50,853 nucleotides of DNA from Deltaproteobacteria bacterium (GCA_002683655.1 NYTS01000088.1:1-50853); one strand, 5' to 3'. Shown: positions 10,256 to 20,617, counted from the stretch's first letter. Notes: a model not told the origin generated them from the sequence alone. Made by a program: numbers and translations.

Positions 10256-10829
10256 GAAATATTGATTTTAGTCTGTTATGATTAGTCTCGAAAGACACCT
10301 TTTCTGCATCTGACCAAATAAGATAATTGACCGCAACTCCTGTACGGCTCAGCTCAACTCTTTCGCATTCCATCAATTACAAAATATGATTGCAAGGGGT
10401 AGCGGTTATGCCTGAATGTACGTCCACTCCAATTATTGTATCCCTCTACAAATTCTCTTAACCACATCATCTTGTTGGCACTTTTGGAAAGTTTTGGGCT
10501 TTCTCGGGAATCTGCATAGACCTGTAGGTCAGCTTCCAAAAAATTTCTTTCTTGGTGATCCAAGAGCCTTTGATTCAAAGCAATTCCGTCCAGTCTCATT
10601 AGTTTTTCTCAGTTAATACCCGTTTATTCATTTGGAACAAAACCTGATTTATTCAAGTCAAGTCGATGAACTTCATACTTTTTTCAGGTTTGAACCTATG
10701 CAAAGCGTTTAATTGACTCTTGATTGCTAGTTTTTTTAAGTAAAATCAACTTTTACATCTAGCAAATAATTGCTTTAATTGCAAATAATCATTTAAAGAA
10801 TTCTGAAAATGATTTTAACGAAACAGCCT

Positions 10830-11498
10830 CTATAATCTCCAGCAGATCGTCCAGAGCCAATTCAGATCCATGCCCCAATAACCTATAGTCTTCTCCATTG
10901 GATATTTTTTTTCAGATGGGAATCTCCAGTGGGCGGTCCATGTATTTGATTCCCATTTCAGGGACACGTTCTTAAATCGCAGAAGATCCCTAGGAATTTC
11001 TCCAAAGAAGCATTTATACAATGATTCTTTTGCTGAGAAGGTCAGCAGCAGTCTGATGGTGTGATTTTCTGGGTGGAGAGAATGTAAATCCTCTGATTCA
11101 TCTTGAGTGCAAATATGCCTTTCAATTTTTAGATCTATGGTTCGGTTCGCTTTTTCTAAGTCCACACCCAAACCGAGAATTGCTGGACAATTACTAACCA
11201 CCGCAAGAGCTAATCCAGAAGAGTGTGATAAGCTGCCTGTAATACCTTCTGGCCAAACAGGAGTCTTTGTGTGTTGGTCTCTCTCAATCCAAGTTGGTGG
11301 GTATCCCAATGACCCTAGTGCGTCTTTGATTGAAAGGCGACCGAGCAGATATTCTTGGTTTCTTTTTTCAGAGAGACCAAAGTTAACTTCAGGTAGTTTT
11401 TCGGGAGGAAGATTATTGAGTAGGTGGAGTGAGGTGATTGCGTATCTGAAGCGGCAATGATGATCTTCTAGTAACTCAGAAAGCGAATTGAAGTCCAA
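10830..11498 (-). CDS. 4'-phosphopantetheinyl transferase (EntD/Sfp-type)
   Basis: Motifs GITGSLSHSSGLALAVV, LGVDLEK, FSAKESLYKCFF. Confidence 0.85.
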   Translation of the reverse strand: MDFNSLSELLEDHHCRFRYAITSLHLLNNLPPEKLPEVNFGLSEKRNQEYLLGRLSIKDALGSLGYPPTWIERDQHTKTPVWPEGITGSLSHSSGLALAVVSNCPAILGLGVDLEKANRTIDLKIERHICTQDESEDLHSLHPENHTIRLLLTFSAKESLYKCFFGEIPRDLLRFKNVSLKWESNTWTAHWRFPSEKKYPMEKTIGYWGMDLNWLWTICWRL

Positions 11499-12069
11499 CT
11501 GTAGTTAATGTTCCAGTGTAATCTTTATCTGTATCGACAGAATCAACACCCTGTTCGATCGTGGACCAAGAATCTCCAGCATCTATTTTTGAGGCAATTT
11601 TAATGGCGTGAATACCAAGGTGGAATTCTATAAAGTTCCAAAACGGTAAGCCTATTCTTGTAAAACCTTCAATCACGGGTTTTGAAACTGATGGTTTATT
11701 CCCATATCCTGTTAATGAAGATTCCACCTTCACCTCTCCAACGCCAGCACCAAGGGAAACTGCGACCACAGGGAAGGGCACATTGAAGAAAATATTATAG
11801 GAAGTAATCGTTACATCATTGTTCAACTGAACAGTTGAAGAAATATCCACCGATTCTTCCTTGAATTTCACCTGGGTATATCCAAAGTTTGGGACAAAAC
11901 CAATAGGGTGTATAATCCCTAAAGTTCCACCTGTAACTTTATCCGGCGCCACTGTATAGTCTACTGCAGTGTCCACGCTAAACCCGAAGAATTGAGCCTG
12001 GGCGATTCCTGTACCAAATCCAACGAAAAGGAGTACAGCTAAAAATTTGATTTTAGTTGTCATTTTCAA
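11476..12069 (-). CDS. Small outer-membrane beta-barrel-like protein
   Basis: Signal peptide MKMTTKIKFLAVLLFVGFGTGIAQAQ; alternating hydrophobic strands; ends in aromatic ..TTVGLQFAF. Confidence 0.6.
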   Translation of the reverse strand: MKMTTKIKFLAVLLFVGFGTGIAQAQFFGFSVDTAVDYTVAPDKVTGGTLGIIHPIGFVPNFGYTQVKFKEESVDISSTVQLNNDVTITSYNIFFNVPFPVVAVSLGAGVGEVKVESSLTGYGNKPSVSKPVIEGFTRIGLPFWNFIEFHLGIHAIKIASKIDAGDSWSTIEQGVDSVDTDKDYTGTLTTVGLQFAF

Positions 12070-12077
12070 TTCAATAC

Positions 12078-12638
12078 TCAGAAGCCAACTTTGATGCCAG
12101 CCGTCCAGACAGTACCTGATGGATCATTTTCATATTCAAGCCCGCCACTCGAATTCTTAACATCCACCTTGTTTGTATTAATAACCTGGTAGCCAACGTG
12201 GACATCAAAAAGTGGGAGAATTGGGTAACCTAATGTTGCAAAGAAACTTGTTGCTGCTGAATCATCTGCTGTAAGTTTAGTACCATCTTTTTTTTCACCT
12301 TCACCAGTAACCATCCCTGCACCGACTCCCAATGCAATGTTAATCACTGGAACTGGAAGATTTGCAAACACGCTAGCGATTTGGTAAGTATCTTTAGAGT
12401 TTACAGAATCGCTTGAATAGGATACTTCATAAGATATATATGCAATTCCCAGCGGGAGTATGAACAAACTGAGACCTACATGAGCACCTGAAATTGAATC
12501 CGGAGTGTCTGCACCTTCTTGGGTTGGGCTGAAGGACAGAGGTATGTCAGCGTGAACAGACAACAAGTCTGCTTTTGCTGTAACTGTCCACATCATCAGG
12601 GCTAGCATTAGTGGTAAAGATGTTAAGAATTTTCTCAT
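12078..12638 (-). CDS. Small outer-membrane beta-barrel-like protein, similar in architecture to the neighbouring gene
   Basis: Likely true start MRKFLTSLPLMLALMMWTVTAKA at 12638 (ORF track start 12689); ends ..VWTAGIKVGF. Confidence 0.6.
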   Translation of the reverse strand: MRKFLTSLPLMLALMMWTVTAKADLLSVHADIPLSFSPTQEGADTPDSISGAHVGLSLFILPLGIAYISYEVSYSSDSVNSKDTYQIASVFANLPVPVINIALGVGAGMVTGEGEKKDGTKLTADDSAATSFFATLGYPILPLFDVHVGYQVINTNKVDVKNSSGGLEYENDPSGTVWTAGIKVGF

Positions 12639-12988
12639 CAATTCTCCAATTCCAAAGCTAATGTTTCCCTGTTGGGATTCGTTTTCCAATCATCAAATTT
12701 TCCCATTGGTCTTTTGAAGGTGAACTCTAAGGGCTCAATGACCAGTGCATTCCAAGTTTCTTCAAGGCTGCCTGAAATTAGAGCAAATGGGCTTGCTACA
12801 ACAAATATAGCACTTGAGATAACCGTTAGACCTACACCCAGGATTCTGACTGGGACATCGACCATAATTGCTGTTGAAGAGGGGGGATCGTTCCTCGTTG
12901 ATGCAAAGCAATTTATGTTTAAAGATGCAAGAAGCAGACTAATAACAAGAGTTTTACGCCAATGTAAAGCCATCATGCTTTTACTCAC
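12638..12988 (-). CDS. Small predicted exported/membrane protein, unknown function
   Basis: Signal-like N-terminus and hydrophobic segment VPVRILGVGLTVISSAIFVVASPFALISG; stop overlaps next ATG (TGATG). Confidence 0.55.
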   Translation of the reverse strand: MSKSMMALHWRKTLVISLLLASLNINCFASTRNDPPSSTAIMVDVPVRILGVGLTVISSAIFVVASPFALISGSLEETWNALVIEPLEFTFKRPMGKFDDWKTNPNRETLALELEN

Positions 12989-13997
12989 TTATCGTGAAAC
13001 AGCCGAAAACAGGAGCATGGTCCGAGGGTTTAGCTTTGGAACGATTTTCATGATCTATGTAGCTCTGGGTAGTTTGATCAAGTAAATCCTTAGAGGACAA
13101 TATATGATCAATTCTCATCCCATCATTCCTTTCGAACCCTCTGGTCCGGTAATCCCACCAACTATAATGATTAGGCTCCTTGTTAAATTTTCTAAACACA
13201 TCGTGCAATCCTAGAGCCAGAAGTTGTTGGAATGCCGCTCTTTCCTCTGGTCTGAAACTAACCTTGTACTTCATTGCAGCTGGATCGGGCACATCAATTT
13301 CTTCAGGAGCAATATTTAAATCACCGAGGACGATTAGTTTTTCACTTGGGTATTCTGACAACTCAGCAGTCAACTGTTCCAGAAATTCTAATTTGTAGGT
13401 GAATTTTTCTGAAGTTACTGATTGTCCTTGGGGTAGATATACGTTGATGAACCAAATCCCTCTCAATTGAACGCTGATCAATCGACAGTTTTCAGGATCA
13501 TACCCATTTCGAAAACCAATATGAATATTATCTGGGACCTCTTTGGATAAGAATGCAACCCCGTTATAGCTTTTTTGACCGCTGAATACAGAATGATATC
13601 CCGCTTGCTGAAGATCAAAAATTGGAAAATTCACATCCTCCACCTTTGTTTCCTGCAATGCCACCAAATCCGGTTGCTTTTCAGCCAACCAGTCCAATAG
13701 CAACTCCAATCGACTTCGGATCGAATTTATATTCCAGGTAACGAAGGTAAAGTTACTTTCCTTTTCAGATGTTGTATCAGTGATTTGTAGAATGTCATCT
13801 GGGAGGAGACACGAGTCGGGTTTGTAGAAGACAATTTGGCTTGGTGAACCAGTTTTTCCCCACGTGCGTTCGACAGTGAGGGTTCCTTTTCGCCAAGCCT
13901 CATAAAGTGCAGAGAGGGTAGATGGATTCCTTAACGTTTTTTGAACTTCTTGAACCTTTTTGGGCTCTTTCAACAAAGCATTAAGTGACTCACTCAC
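12981..13997 (-). CDS. xthA: Exodeoxyribonuclease III family (AP endonuclease) with ~80-aa N-terminal extension
   Basis: FTFVTWNINSIRSRLELLLDWLAEKQPDLVALQETKVED, LIVLGDLNIAP, GMRIDHILSSK, SDHAPVFG. Confidence 0.9.
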   Translation of the reverse strand: MSESLNALLKEPKKVQEVQKTLRNPSTLSALYEAWRKGTLTVERTWGKTGSPSQIVFYKPDSCLLPDDILQITDTTSEKESNFTFVTWNINSIRSRLELLLDWLAEKQPDLVALQETKVEDVNFPIFDLQQAGYHSVFSGQKSYNGVAFLSKEVPDNIHIGFRNGYDPENCRLISVQLRGIWFINVYLPQGQSVTSEKFTYKLEFLEQLTAELSEYPSEKLIVLGDLNIAPEEIDVPDPAAMKYKVSFRPEERAAFQQLLALGLHDVFRKFNKEPNHYSWWDYRTRGFERNDGMRIDHILSSKDLLDQTTQSYIDHENRSKAKPSDHAPVFGCFTISE

Positions 13998-14149
13998 TCT
14001 TCACTGACTTCAGCTTTAGTTTCAGATGCATCGAGAACCTGCAAAACTGTGATATTCTCACGAATTCTCTTCTCATTTTTTTTCAAATTATCTTTGTTAG
14101 CCGTATACTTATTTTTTCGTATGGCTTTGGTTCGTTTTTTTGGTGACAT
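13994..14149 (-). CDS. Small basic protein (51 aa), unknown function
   Basis: MSPKKRTKAIRKNKYTANKDNLKKNEKRIRENITVLQVLDASETKAEVSEE*; stop TGA overlaps GTG start of xthA (GTGA). Below the ORF-track cutoff. Confidence 0.5.
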   Translation of the reverse strand: MSPKKRTKAIRKNKYTANKDNLKKNEKRIRENITVLQVLDASETKAEVSEE

Positions 14150-14191
14150 CGATACTCCTAATTTCGAGGGGTTTAGTAAATTGGCCCTTAA

Positions 14192-15481
14192 TCAGCGTTG
14201 ATTGATTGGGACATAATTTCTGGCGTTTTCGCCAATGTAAATCTGTCTTGGTCTAGCAATTCTTGTTTGAGAATCTTCATGCATCTCCTTCCACTGTGCA
14301 ATCCACCCTGGAATGCGTCCCAATGCGAACATCACTGTGAACATATTACTTGGAAGACCAATTGCCCGGTAGATAATACCACTGTAGAAATCAATGTTTG
14401 GATAGAGCTTTCTTTCGACAAAATAGCTGTCAGATAAAGCTCGCTCTTCAAGTCTTTTGGCAATTTCAAGTAGTGGATCTTTCACACCGAGCTTACTTAA
14501 AATCCGGTCACAATGTTCCTTAATAATTTTGGCTCTGGGATCATAGTTTTTGTAAATTCTGTGGCCAAAACCCATCAATCTGAAGGAGTCATTTGGATCC
14601 TTGGCTCTCTTCACAAAGCTATCAATGCCTCCGCCCTGCTGATGAACTTGCATAAGCATATCAAGAACTTGTTGATTTGCCCCACCATGTAACGGTCCCC
14701 ATAATGCCAAAATACCTGAAGCAACAGAAGCATAGACATTGGCCTGACTTGATCCCACAACACGTACGGTCGAAGCTGAACAGTTCTGTTCATGATCTGC
14801 ATGCAATATCAACAATAGATCCATCGCTTTGACATGATCCTCATCGACCTCATAGGGTTGAGCTGGCACTGAAAACATCATGTTTAGAAAATTAGCGCAA
14901 TAGGGAAGACTGTCGAGTGGATATACGAAGGGTTGGCCAATTGATTTTTTGTATGAGAAAGCTGCAATCGTCCGAACTTTGGCCATAATTCGAGCGGAGT
15001 TGATATGTAGATCCTTAACTGATGCGCGACCGGAAGCTTCAGAATAATAAGCAGAGAGTGAAGCAACCATGGCTGAGAGTGAAACCATCGGATGAGCCGT
15101 ACTCGAAAACCCATCGTAAAAATGCCTCATATCCTCATGAATCATCGAATGATTCGATAATTTTCTAGAAAACTCAGTCAACTGTGATTGATCCGGCAAA
15201 TGACCGTGAATCAACAGATAAGCTACTTCTATAAATGTAGATTTCTGGGCTAATTCCTCAATAGGATATCCCCTGTATCTGAGGATTCCTTTTTCACCAT
15301 CAAGATATGTAATGGAGCTTGAGCATGCTCCAGTGTTTACGAACCCAGGGTCCAAAGTGATATATCCCGACTTAGCTCGTAATGAAGATATATCCAGAGC
15401 CTTCTCGTTTTCAGAGCCAGTGATGATTGGTATCTCTAAAGGTTCCTGACCAGGCAAATGAAGTTTGGCAGAATTTGTCAT
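14192..15481 (-). CDS. gltA: Citrate synthase
   Basis: GILRYRGYPIEELA, LHADHEQNCSASTVRVVGSSQANVYASVASGILALWGPLHGGANQ, MGFGHRIYKNYDPRA. Confidence 0.95.
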   Translation of the reverse strand: MTNSAKLHLPGQEPLEIPIITGSENEKALDISSLRAKSGYITLDPGFVNTGACSSSITYLDGEKGILRYRGYPIEELAQKSTFIEVAYLLIHGHLPDQSQLTEFSRKLSNHSMIHEDMRHFYDGFSSTAHPMVSLSAMVASLSAYYSEASGRASVKDLHINSARIMAKVRTIAAFSYKKSIGQPFVYPLDSLPYCANFLNMMFSVPAQPYEVDEDHVKAMDLLLILHADHEQNCSASTVRVVGSSQANVYASVASGILALWGPLHGGANQQVLDMLMQVHQQGGGIDSFVKRAKDPNDSFRLMGFGHRIYKNYDPRAKIIKEHCDRILSKLGVKDPLLEIAKRLEERALSDSYFVERKLYPNIDFYSGIIYRAIGLPSNMFTVMFALGRIPGWIAQWKEMHEDSQTRIARPRQIYIGENARNYVPINQR

Positions 15482-15537
15482 TAAATTTATGGGGTGTAGT
15501 CATTGATTTGAATCGGGGTAACATCTCTAACTAAATT

Positions 15538-16464
15538 TCAACTCCTGAACCAGCGATCCAACATCAAGAGAATCGCCTTTTGGGCATGAAGTCTGTTTTC
15601 TGCTTGATCCAGCACGATGGATTGAGGACCGTCCAACACTTCTGAAGTAATTTCCCATTCACGTTCAGCAGGTAAACAGTGCATGATTTTTACTCCAGGA
15701 GCCGCTTTTGAAAGGATATGGGAATTGATCTGATATGGCATCAAAAGTTTTCTCCTTTCTTCAGCCTTCTTTTTTTCTCCCATGCTGGCCCAGACATCTG
15801 TGTATAAAATCTTTGCGTCCCGAACTGCTTCAACAGGATCATTTATCACCTTCAGATCTGAAACACCTTGTCGCTTGGAATATTCAACCAATTCCATATC
15901 TGGTAAGGTTGTCTCAGTCGTTCCAATAGTGAGCTTAATGGGAACTCTTGAAGCAAAATGTAACCAACTGTGAACAATGTTATTTCCATCTCCTAAGTAA
16001 CAGATCGGAGTTTCTGAGAGGTCTTTGAAATGTTCTTGGATGGTCATTACATCAGCAAGTATCTGACACGGATGGCAAAAATCTGTGAGCATATTGACCA
16101 CAGGGACTGATGCATTCTCTCCCAATTCCTCAACAAGATTATGCGAGTAAGTCCTAATCAAAATTCCATCAACGTACCTCGATAAGACCTTGGCTGTATC
16201 GGCAACCGATTCTCGCTCGCCAAATTTAAAGTCCTGATCAGTCAAGTACATACTACTACCGCCCAATTGACTGATCCCCACCTCAAATGAGACCCTAGTT
16301 CGAAGCGAATTTTTATGGAAAATCAGCGCATAACTTCTTCCTGCTAGTGCATTACTATATGAACCAATTGGGCATGTGGTTTTCAATTCTGCAGCCAGCC
16401 TTAAACAATCTAAAAGCTCTTGTTGTGTCCAATCTCGGAGACTAAGTAGATCTCTTTTCATCAT
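15538..16464 (-). CDS. argF: Ornithine carbamoyltransferase
   Basis: FHKNSLRTRVSFEVGISQLGG, YLGDGNNIVHSWL, MHCLPAERE. Confidence 0.93.
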   Translation of the reverse strand: MMKRDLLSLRDWTQQELLDCLRLAAELKTTCPIGSYSNALAGRSYALIFHKNSLRTRVSFEVGISQLGGSSMYLTDQDFKFGERESVADTAKVLSRYVDGILIRTYSHNLVEELGENASVPVVNMLTDFCHPCQILADVMTIQEHFKDLSETPICYLGDGNNIVHSWLHFASRVPIKLTIGTTETTLPDMELVEYSKRQGVSDLKVINDPVEAVRDAKILYTDVWASMGEKKKAEERRKLLMPYQINSHILSKAAPGVKIMHCLPAEREWEITSEVLDGPQSIVLDQAENRLHAQKAILLMLDRWFRS

Positions 16465-16470
16465 GAATGA

Positions 16471-17655
16471 TCAAGTAGTGTAATAAGCATTTTCAGCAAC
16501 ATAGCCCTCTGACAAATCGCACCCCCAAACTCTTTCTGTAGATGTTCCCATTCCAAGTTCAATCTCAATAAATACTTCCTTTGCTTGAAGCAGTGGCCGT
16601 AAAGCTTCAACTAGAGTCAGATCTTCAGAGTGCTCTGCATCTAGACAAACTCTTCTGGCACCCTTACCAAAATAAATTTTTAAGTTCTCCAACGGAATTG
16701 GGAAATCAAAAACTTTCCCGATTGCCATGACGAATCGTCCCCAATTCGGATCTGATCCGTAAATTGCGGTTTTGACCAATGGTGAGTTAATTACTGATTT
16801 CGCATACAGAAGTGCTGATTTATCGTCTTGGGCCCCACTGATCTTCAATTCGATCAACTTTGTGGCTCCTTCTCCGTCTTGGACAATCTGCTTAGCCAAA
16901 TCGCAACAAAGGTCATTAAGGGCAATTTGAAAGTCTTTTCGATCAGTTTTCTTATAGCCTGCACTCAACAAAACAACGGTATCGCTTGTTGATGTATCCG
17001 TATCAATCGAAATCCGGTTGAAACTCTCATTCACTGCTTGATGAAGTGCTGCTCTTAATTCATTCGAGTTTAAGTCTCCATCGGTGACAATGTATGAGAG
17101 CATTGTTGCCATGTGCGGTTCAACCATCCCTGCACCCTTTGCAATACCGAGGATTTTCGTTCCATCTTCGAGAACGACATGAGCAAATTTTGGATGATGA
17201 TCCGTAGTCATAATGGCTTTGGCAAATCTTTCACTATATTCAACCTCTTCACCAAGTTGGTTTGCCAATATCTTACAACCAGTTCTGATTTTAGTTGTAT
17301 CAATTGGGCGTCCAATTACACCCGTTGAAGAGGGCAAAATCATTACAGGTGAAATATTCAATTCCTCCCCCAGCCAACGACAAGTATTTCGAGATACCTC
17401 TATGCCAGCAACTCCAGTTGCAACATTTGCGTTCTTGGAATTCACCACAATCGCCTGCAGTTTTCCATCAGCTACATGTTCCCGGCCAACAATCACAGGT
17501 GCACCTGGAAAATTATTTTTTGTGAACAATGCTGCAGCAGAACATGGACTGTTCGCAACGATTCCACCAAAATCGAGACTCTCGTCTTTCAGGCCAATAT
17601 TCACTCCACCAAAACGAAAACCTTTAACCAGAATCAATTCACGTGAAATTTTCAT
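16471..17655 (-). CDS. argJ: Glutamate N-acetyltransferase / amino-acid N-acetyltransferase
   Basis: GVIGRPID, GMVEPHMATMLSYIVTDG, DTDTSTSDTV; start MKISRELILVKGF at 17655 overlaps serS stop (ATGA). Confidence 0.93.
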   Translation of the reverse strand: MKISRELILVKGFRFGGVNIGLKDESLDFGGIVANSPCSAAALFTKNNFPGAPVIVGREHVADGKLQAIVVNSKNANVATGVAGIEVSRNTCRWLGEELNISPVMILPSSTGVIGRPIDTTKIRTGCKILANQLGEEVEYSERFAKAIMTTDHHPKFAHVVLEDGTKILGIAKGAGMVEPHMATMLSYIVTDGDLNSNELRAALHQAVNESFNRISIDTDTSTSDTVVLLSAGYKKTDRKDFQIALNDLCCDLAKQIVQDGEGATKLIELKISGAQDDKSALLYAKSVINSPLVKTAIYGSDPNWGRFVMAIGKVFDFPIPLENLKIYFGKGARRVCLDAEHSEDLTLVEALRPLLQAKEVFIEIELGMGTSTERVWGCDLSEGYVAENAYYTT

Positions 17656-18917
17656 TTGGAAGCAGGTGGAGGGATATCTGGCAAACCAAGACATTTTGGA
17701 AGCGTGATAGATCCATCAGCCTGCTGCCCATTTTCAATGAGAGCAATCAATGTTCTGGAAACTGCGATAGCAGTCCCATTGAGCATATGAACAAATTGAT
17801 TCTTTCCATCAGAATCCTTGAACCGAATGTTCAATCTCCGAGCTTGGTAGTCAGTACAATTAGAGGTAGACGTGATTTCACCCCAAAGACCTCTACCTGG
17901 CATCCATGCTTCTAAATCATATTTTCGATAGGCTGGAGCTCCGAGATCTCCAGTGCAAATATCGACGACTCGATATGGAATCCCCAAGTCACAGTAAATT
18001 CTTTCCTCAATTTTCAATAGTTTCTCATGTATCTCGTTTGATTTTTCAGGATGAGTGAAAGCAAACATCTCAATTTTCGAGAACTGATGGACCCGGTAAA
18101 GTCCTCTGGATTCGCGCCCAGCGGCTCCCGCTTCTGTTCTGAAGCAATGAGAGAAACCAGCCATTAAAATTGGAAGTTCTGCTTCTGAAAGAATTTGATC
18201 TGAAAGAAGACCACCTAATGTAATTTCAGCTGTTGCGATCAAACAAAGGTCGCTATTTTCGATAGAATAAATTTGGACTGAATCACCTCTTGGCTGAAAG
18301 CCTGTTCCCTGAACGACACTTGCGCGGGCTAAATCTGGGGTCATGTGGACTGTGAATCCCTCATCCTGAAGCAGCTTCAGGGCATATTGTGCCAGCGCCA
18401 ACTCAAGAAAAACCGCTTGGTTTTTGAGATAATAAAACTTTTGGCCAACCACTTTCGATCCACCCTCAAAGTCCACCAATTCCAGACTTTCCATGAGAGT
18501 AAGGTGGTCTTTGGGATCAAAATTGAAAATTCTCGGTTTTCCTACCTCACGCAACACCTTGTTTGCGTCTTCATCTATACCAACTGGAGAATCTGGGTGA
18601 GTAAGGTTTGGAATTTGGGATAATAGATTGCCTCTCTCGACTTCTGCTGACTGGTGAGCCACGTGCAGTGTTTCTTCTTTTTGCTTCAGTGATTTTGACT
18701 CTTCAATCAGAGTCTGTCTTTCATCTGTGCTGAGTTTAGACTTCATCTGATTGTTGATTGCGTTTCGCCTTTGGCGGAGCGTATCTAGCTCCCCCTTCAA
18801 ACTCCTAGCTATTTCGTCTTGCTCTAAGAGTGGAGTTACCAAATCCAGCAAATTTCTATGTCTGCAATTTTCCGAAATTTTTTCAGGATTCTGACGGATT
18901 ACTCGAAGATCGAGCAT
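17652..18917 (-). CDS. serS: Serine--tRNA ligase
   Basis: MLDLRVIRQNPEKISENC; class II motifs CFRTEAGAAGRESRGLYRVHQFSKIEMF and NGTAIAVSRTLIALIENGQ. Confidence 0.95.
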   Translation of the reverse strand: MLDLRVIRQNPEKISENCRHRNLLDLVTPLLEQDEIARSLKGELDTLRQRRNAINNQMKSKLSTDERQTLIEESKSLKQKEETLHVAHQSAEVERGNLLSQIPNLTHPDSPVGIDEDANKVLREVGKPRIFNFDPKDHLTLMESLELVDFEGGSKVVGQKFYYLKNQAVFLELALAQYALKLLQDEGFTVHMTPDLARASVVQGTGFQPRGDSVQIYSIENSDLCLIATAEITLGGLLSDQILSEAELPILMAGFSHCFRTEAGAAGRESRGLYRVHQFSKIEMFAFTHPEKSNEIHEKLLKIEERIYCDLGIPYRVVDICTGDLGAPAYRKYDLEAWMPGRGLWGEITSTSNCTDYQARRLNIRFKDSDGKNQFVHMLNGTAIAVSRTLIALIENGQQADGSITLPKCLGLPDIPPPASK

Positions 18918-18963
18918 GATTCTAATTTATTCTGAGTAGTTATTTGTGGGCGAGGTTTAATAC

Positions 18964-20433
18964 TTAGAAAGGCCACTGAGGTGGTCGTCGAGTATGAAAA
19001 TCAGTTTTTGCTTGAATAGCCTCGCTGACTTTGAGAAGCCGATAATCCTCCATAGGCTTGCTCATCAACTGGAAACCTATTGGCAATTCCTCTTTACTCA
19101 TTCCAGCGGGAATTGAGATCGCGGGGCATCTAGTAAAATTTGCCAGTACACTGTAAACATCTTCAAGATACATTGATAATGGATCATCTTTTTTTTCACC
19201 AAATTTGAATGGGACACCTGGACTTACTGGCCCGATCAAAAAATCAAATTCTGTCAATAGGCTATGTATTTTTTTCTCGATAAATGCACGAATTTGATTG
19301 GCTTTTCCGTAGTAAGCATCGTAGTAACCCGCACTAAGAACAAACGTACCCAACATGATTCGACGCTTTACTTCAGTTCCGAAACCTGACTCCCTTGTGG
19401 TTTTATACAGCTCATCCAGGCTACCACTTCCTCTTCTCAGCCCGTAGCGAATTCCATCAAATCTCCCCAAATTAGAACTGGCTTCAGCAAATGATATGAC
19501 ATAATAAGCTGGTATCAAGCATTCTAGGAAACCCAAATATTTTTTCTCGACTGTGGCTCCTTGCTGAGCCAACCAATCTGCCAAATAAGTTGTTGCTTCC
19601 AAAACGTCTGCTGAGACTATTTTAGAATCCAAATATTCATTTGGAAGGCAGAATTTTAAGGAACTTAGATCAATTTGCTCTTCATATGATTCCAGCTTAT
19701 TTGCCAATGATGTACTATCTTTGGTATCAACTGCTTGAATTGCTTCGAACAAGTAGGCACTGTCCTCAGCAGTCCTAGTTAAGCATCCCACTTGATCTAG
19801 TGATGATCCATAAGCCACTAGCCCATACCGAGATAATGCCCCGTAAGTTGGTTTGAACCCCGTAATTCCACAAAAGGACGCAGGCTGTCGAACAGAGCCC
19901 CCTGTGTCTGACCCCAAAGCAGCGACTGCCATACCTGTAGCCACAGCCACAGCGGACCCTCCACTACTTCCCCCTGGAACCCTGCTGGGATTCCAAGGGT
20001 TCAAAGTAGGTCCAAAAGCAGAGTTTTCATTGGAAGAGCCCATTGCGAATTCGTCCATGTTTGTGGTGCCAATCACCAAAGCGTCTTCCTCTTTCAAGGC
20101 CTCTACTACTGTTGCATCGTATGGTGAATGATAGCCTTCTAATATTTTTGAAGAACAACCTGTAGTCAAACTGGGGTCTGCAATGCTAAGATTATTTTTT
20201 ATGGCAACAGGCAGCCCCGCCAACTTACCAACTCTTTCACCGTTTGAAACCTTTTGAGAAATTTGCTCGGCACGCTTCAGAGATATTTCTCTTGGGACTA
20301 GGCTTCTGTAAACATTCAATTCCTGATCAAATTTTTCGATTTGATCGTAGACCAAATTGACCAGAGCAGTTGGATTTAAATCACTGTTTTGAATTTTCTG
20401 AACCAGTTGTGAAAGTGGAAAATCAAGTGCCAT
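18964..20433 (-). CDS. gatA: Asp-tRNA(Asn)/Glu-tRNA(Gln) amidotransferase subunit A
   Basis: Amidase signature VPGGSSGGSAVAVATGMAVAALGSDTGGSVRQPASFCGITGFKPTYGALSRYGLVAYGSSLDQVG. Confidence 0.93.
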   Translation of the reverse strand: MALDFPLSQLVQKIQNSDLNPTALVNLVYDQIEKFDQELNVYRSLVPREISLKRAEQISQKVSNGERVGKLAGLPVAIKNNLSIADPSLTTGCSSKILEGYHSPYDATVVEALKEEDALVIGTTNMDEFAMGSSNENSAFGPTLNPWNPSRVPGGSSGGSAVAVATGMAVAALGSDTGGSVRQPASFCGITGFKPTYGALSRYGLVAYGSSLDQVGCLTRTAEDSAYLFEAIQAVDTKDSTSLANKLESYEEQIDLSSLKFCLPNEYLDSKIVSADVLEATTYLADWLAQQGATVEKKYLGFLECLIPAYYVISFAEASSNLGRFDGIRYGLRRGSGSLDELYKTTRESGFGTEVKRRIMLGTFVLSAGYYDAYYGKANQIRAFIEKKIHSLLTEFDFLIGPVSPGVPFKFGEKKDDPLSMYLEDVYSVLANFTRCPAISIPAGMSKEELPIGFQLMSKPMEDYRLLKVSEAIQAKTDFHTRRPPQWPF

Positions 20434-20590
20434 CTGGAGGGTAAATCTCTCTGATAAAACGCTAAATCAAAAACCTTACAATTTTATGAAAACATTGAAA
20501 TTTATCATGAATTTCAGAATTAACAAGATATTTTTGTATGCTTACCATACTAGAATCAATGTAAAAACCTTGTTGTCCGGAGGCAAAAGA

Positions 20591-20617
20591 CGTTAAAATT
20601 TTTTGAATTCTTTAACG
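20591..20617. other. Inverted repeat CGTTAAA-N13-TTTAACG upstream of the DUF3050-like gene
   Basis: Perfect 7-bp arms at 20591-20597 and 20611-20617, 23 nt before the ATG. Confidence 0.4.
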
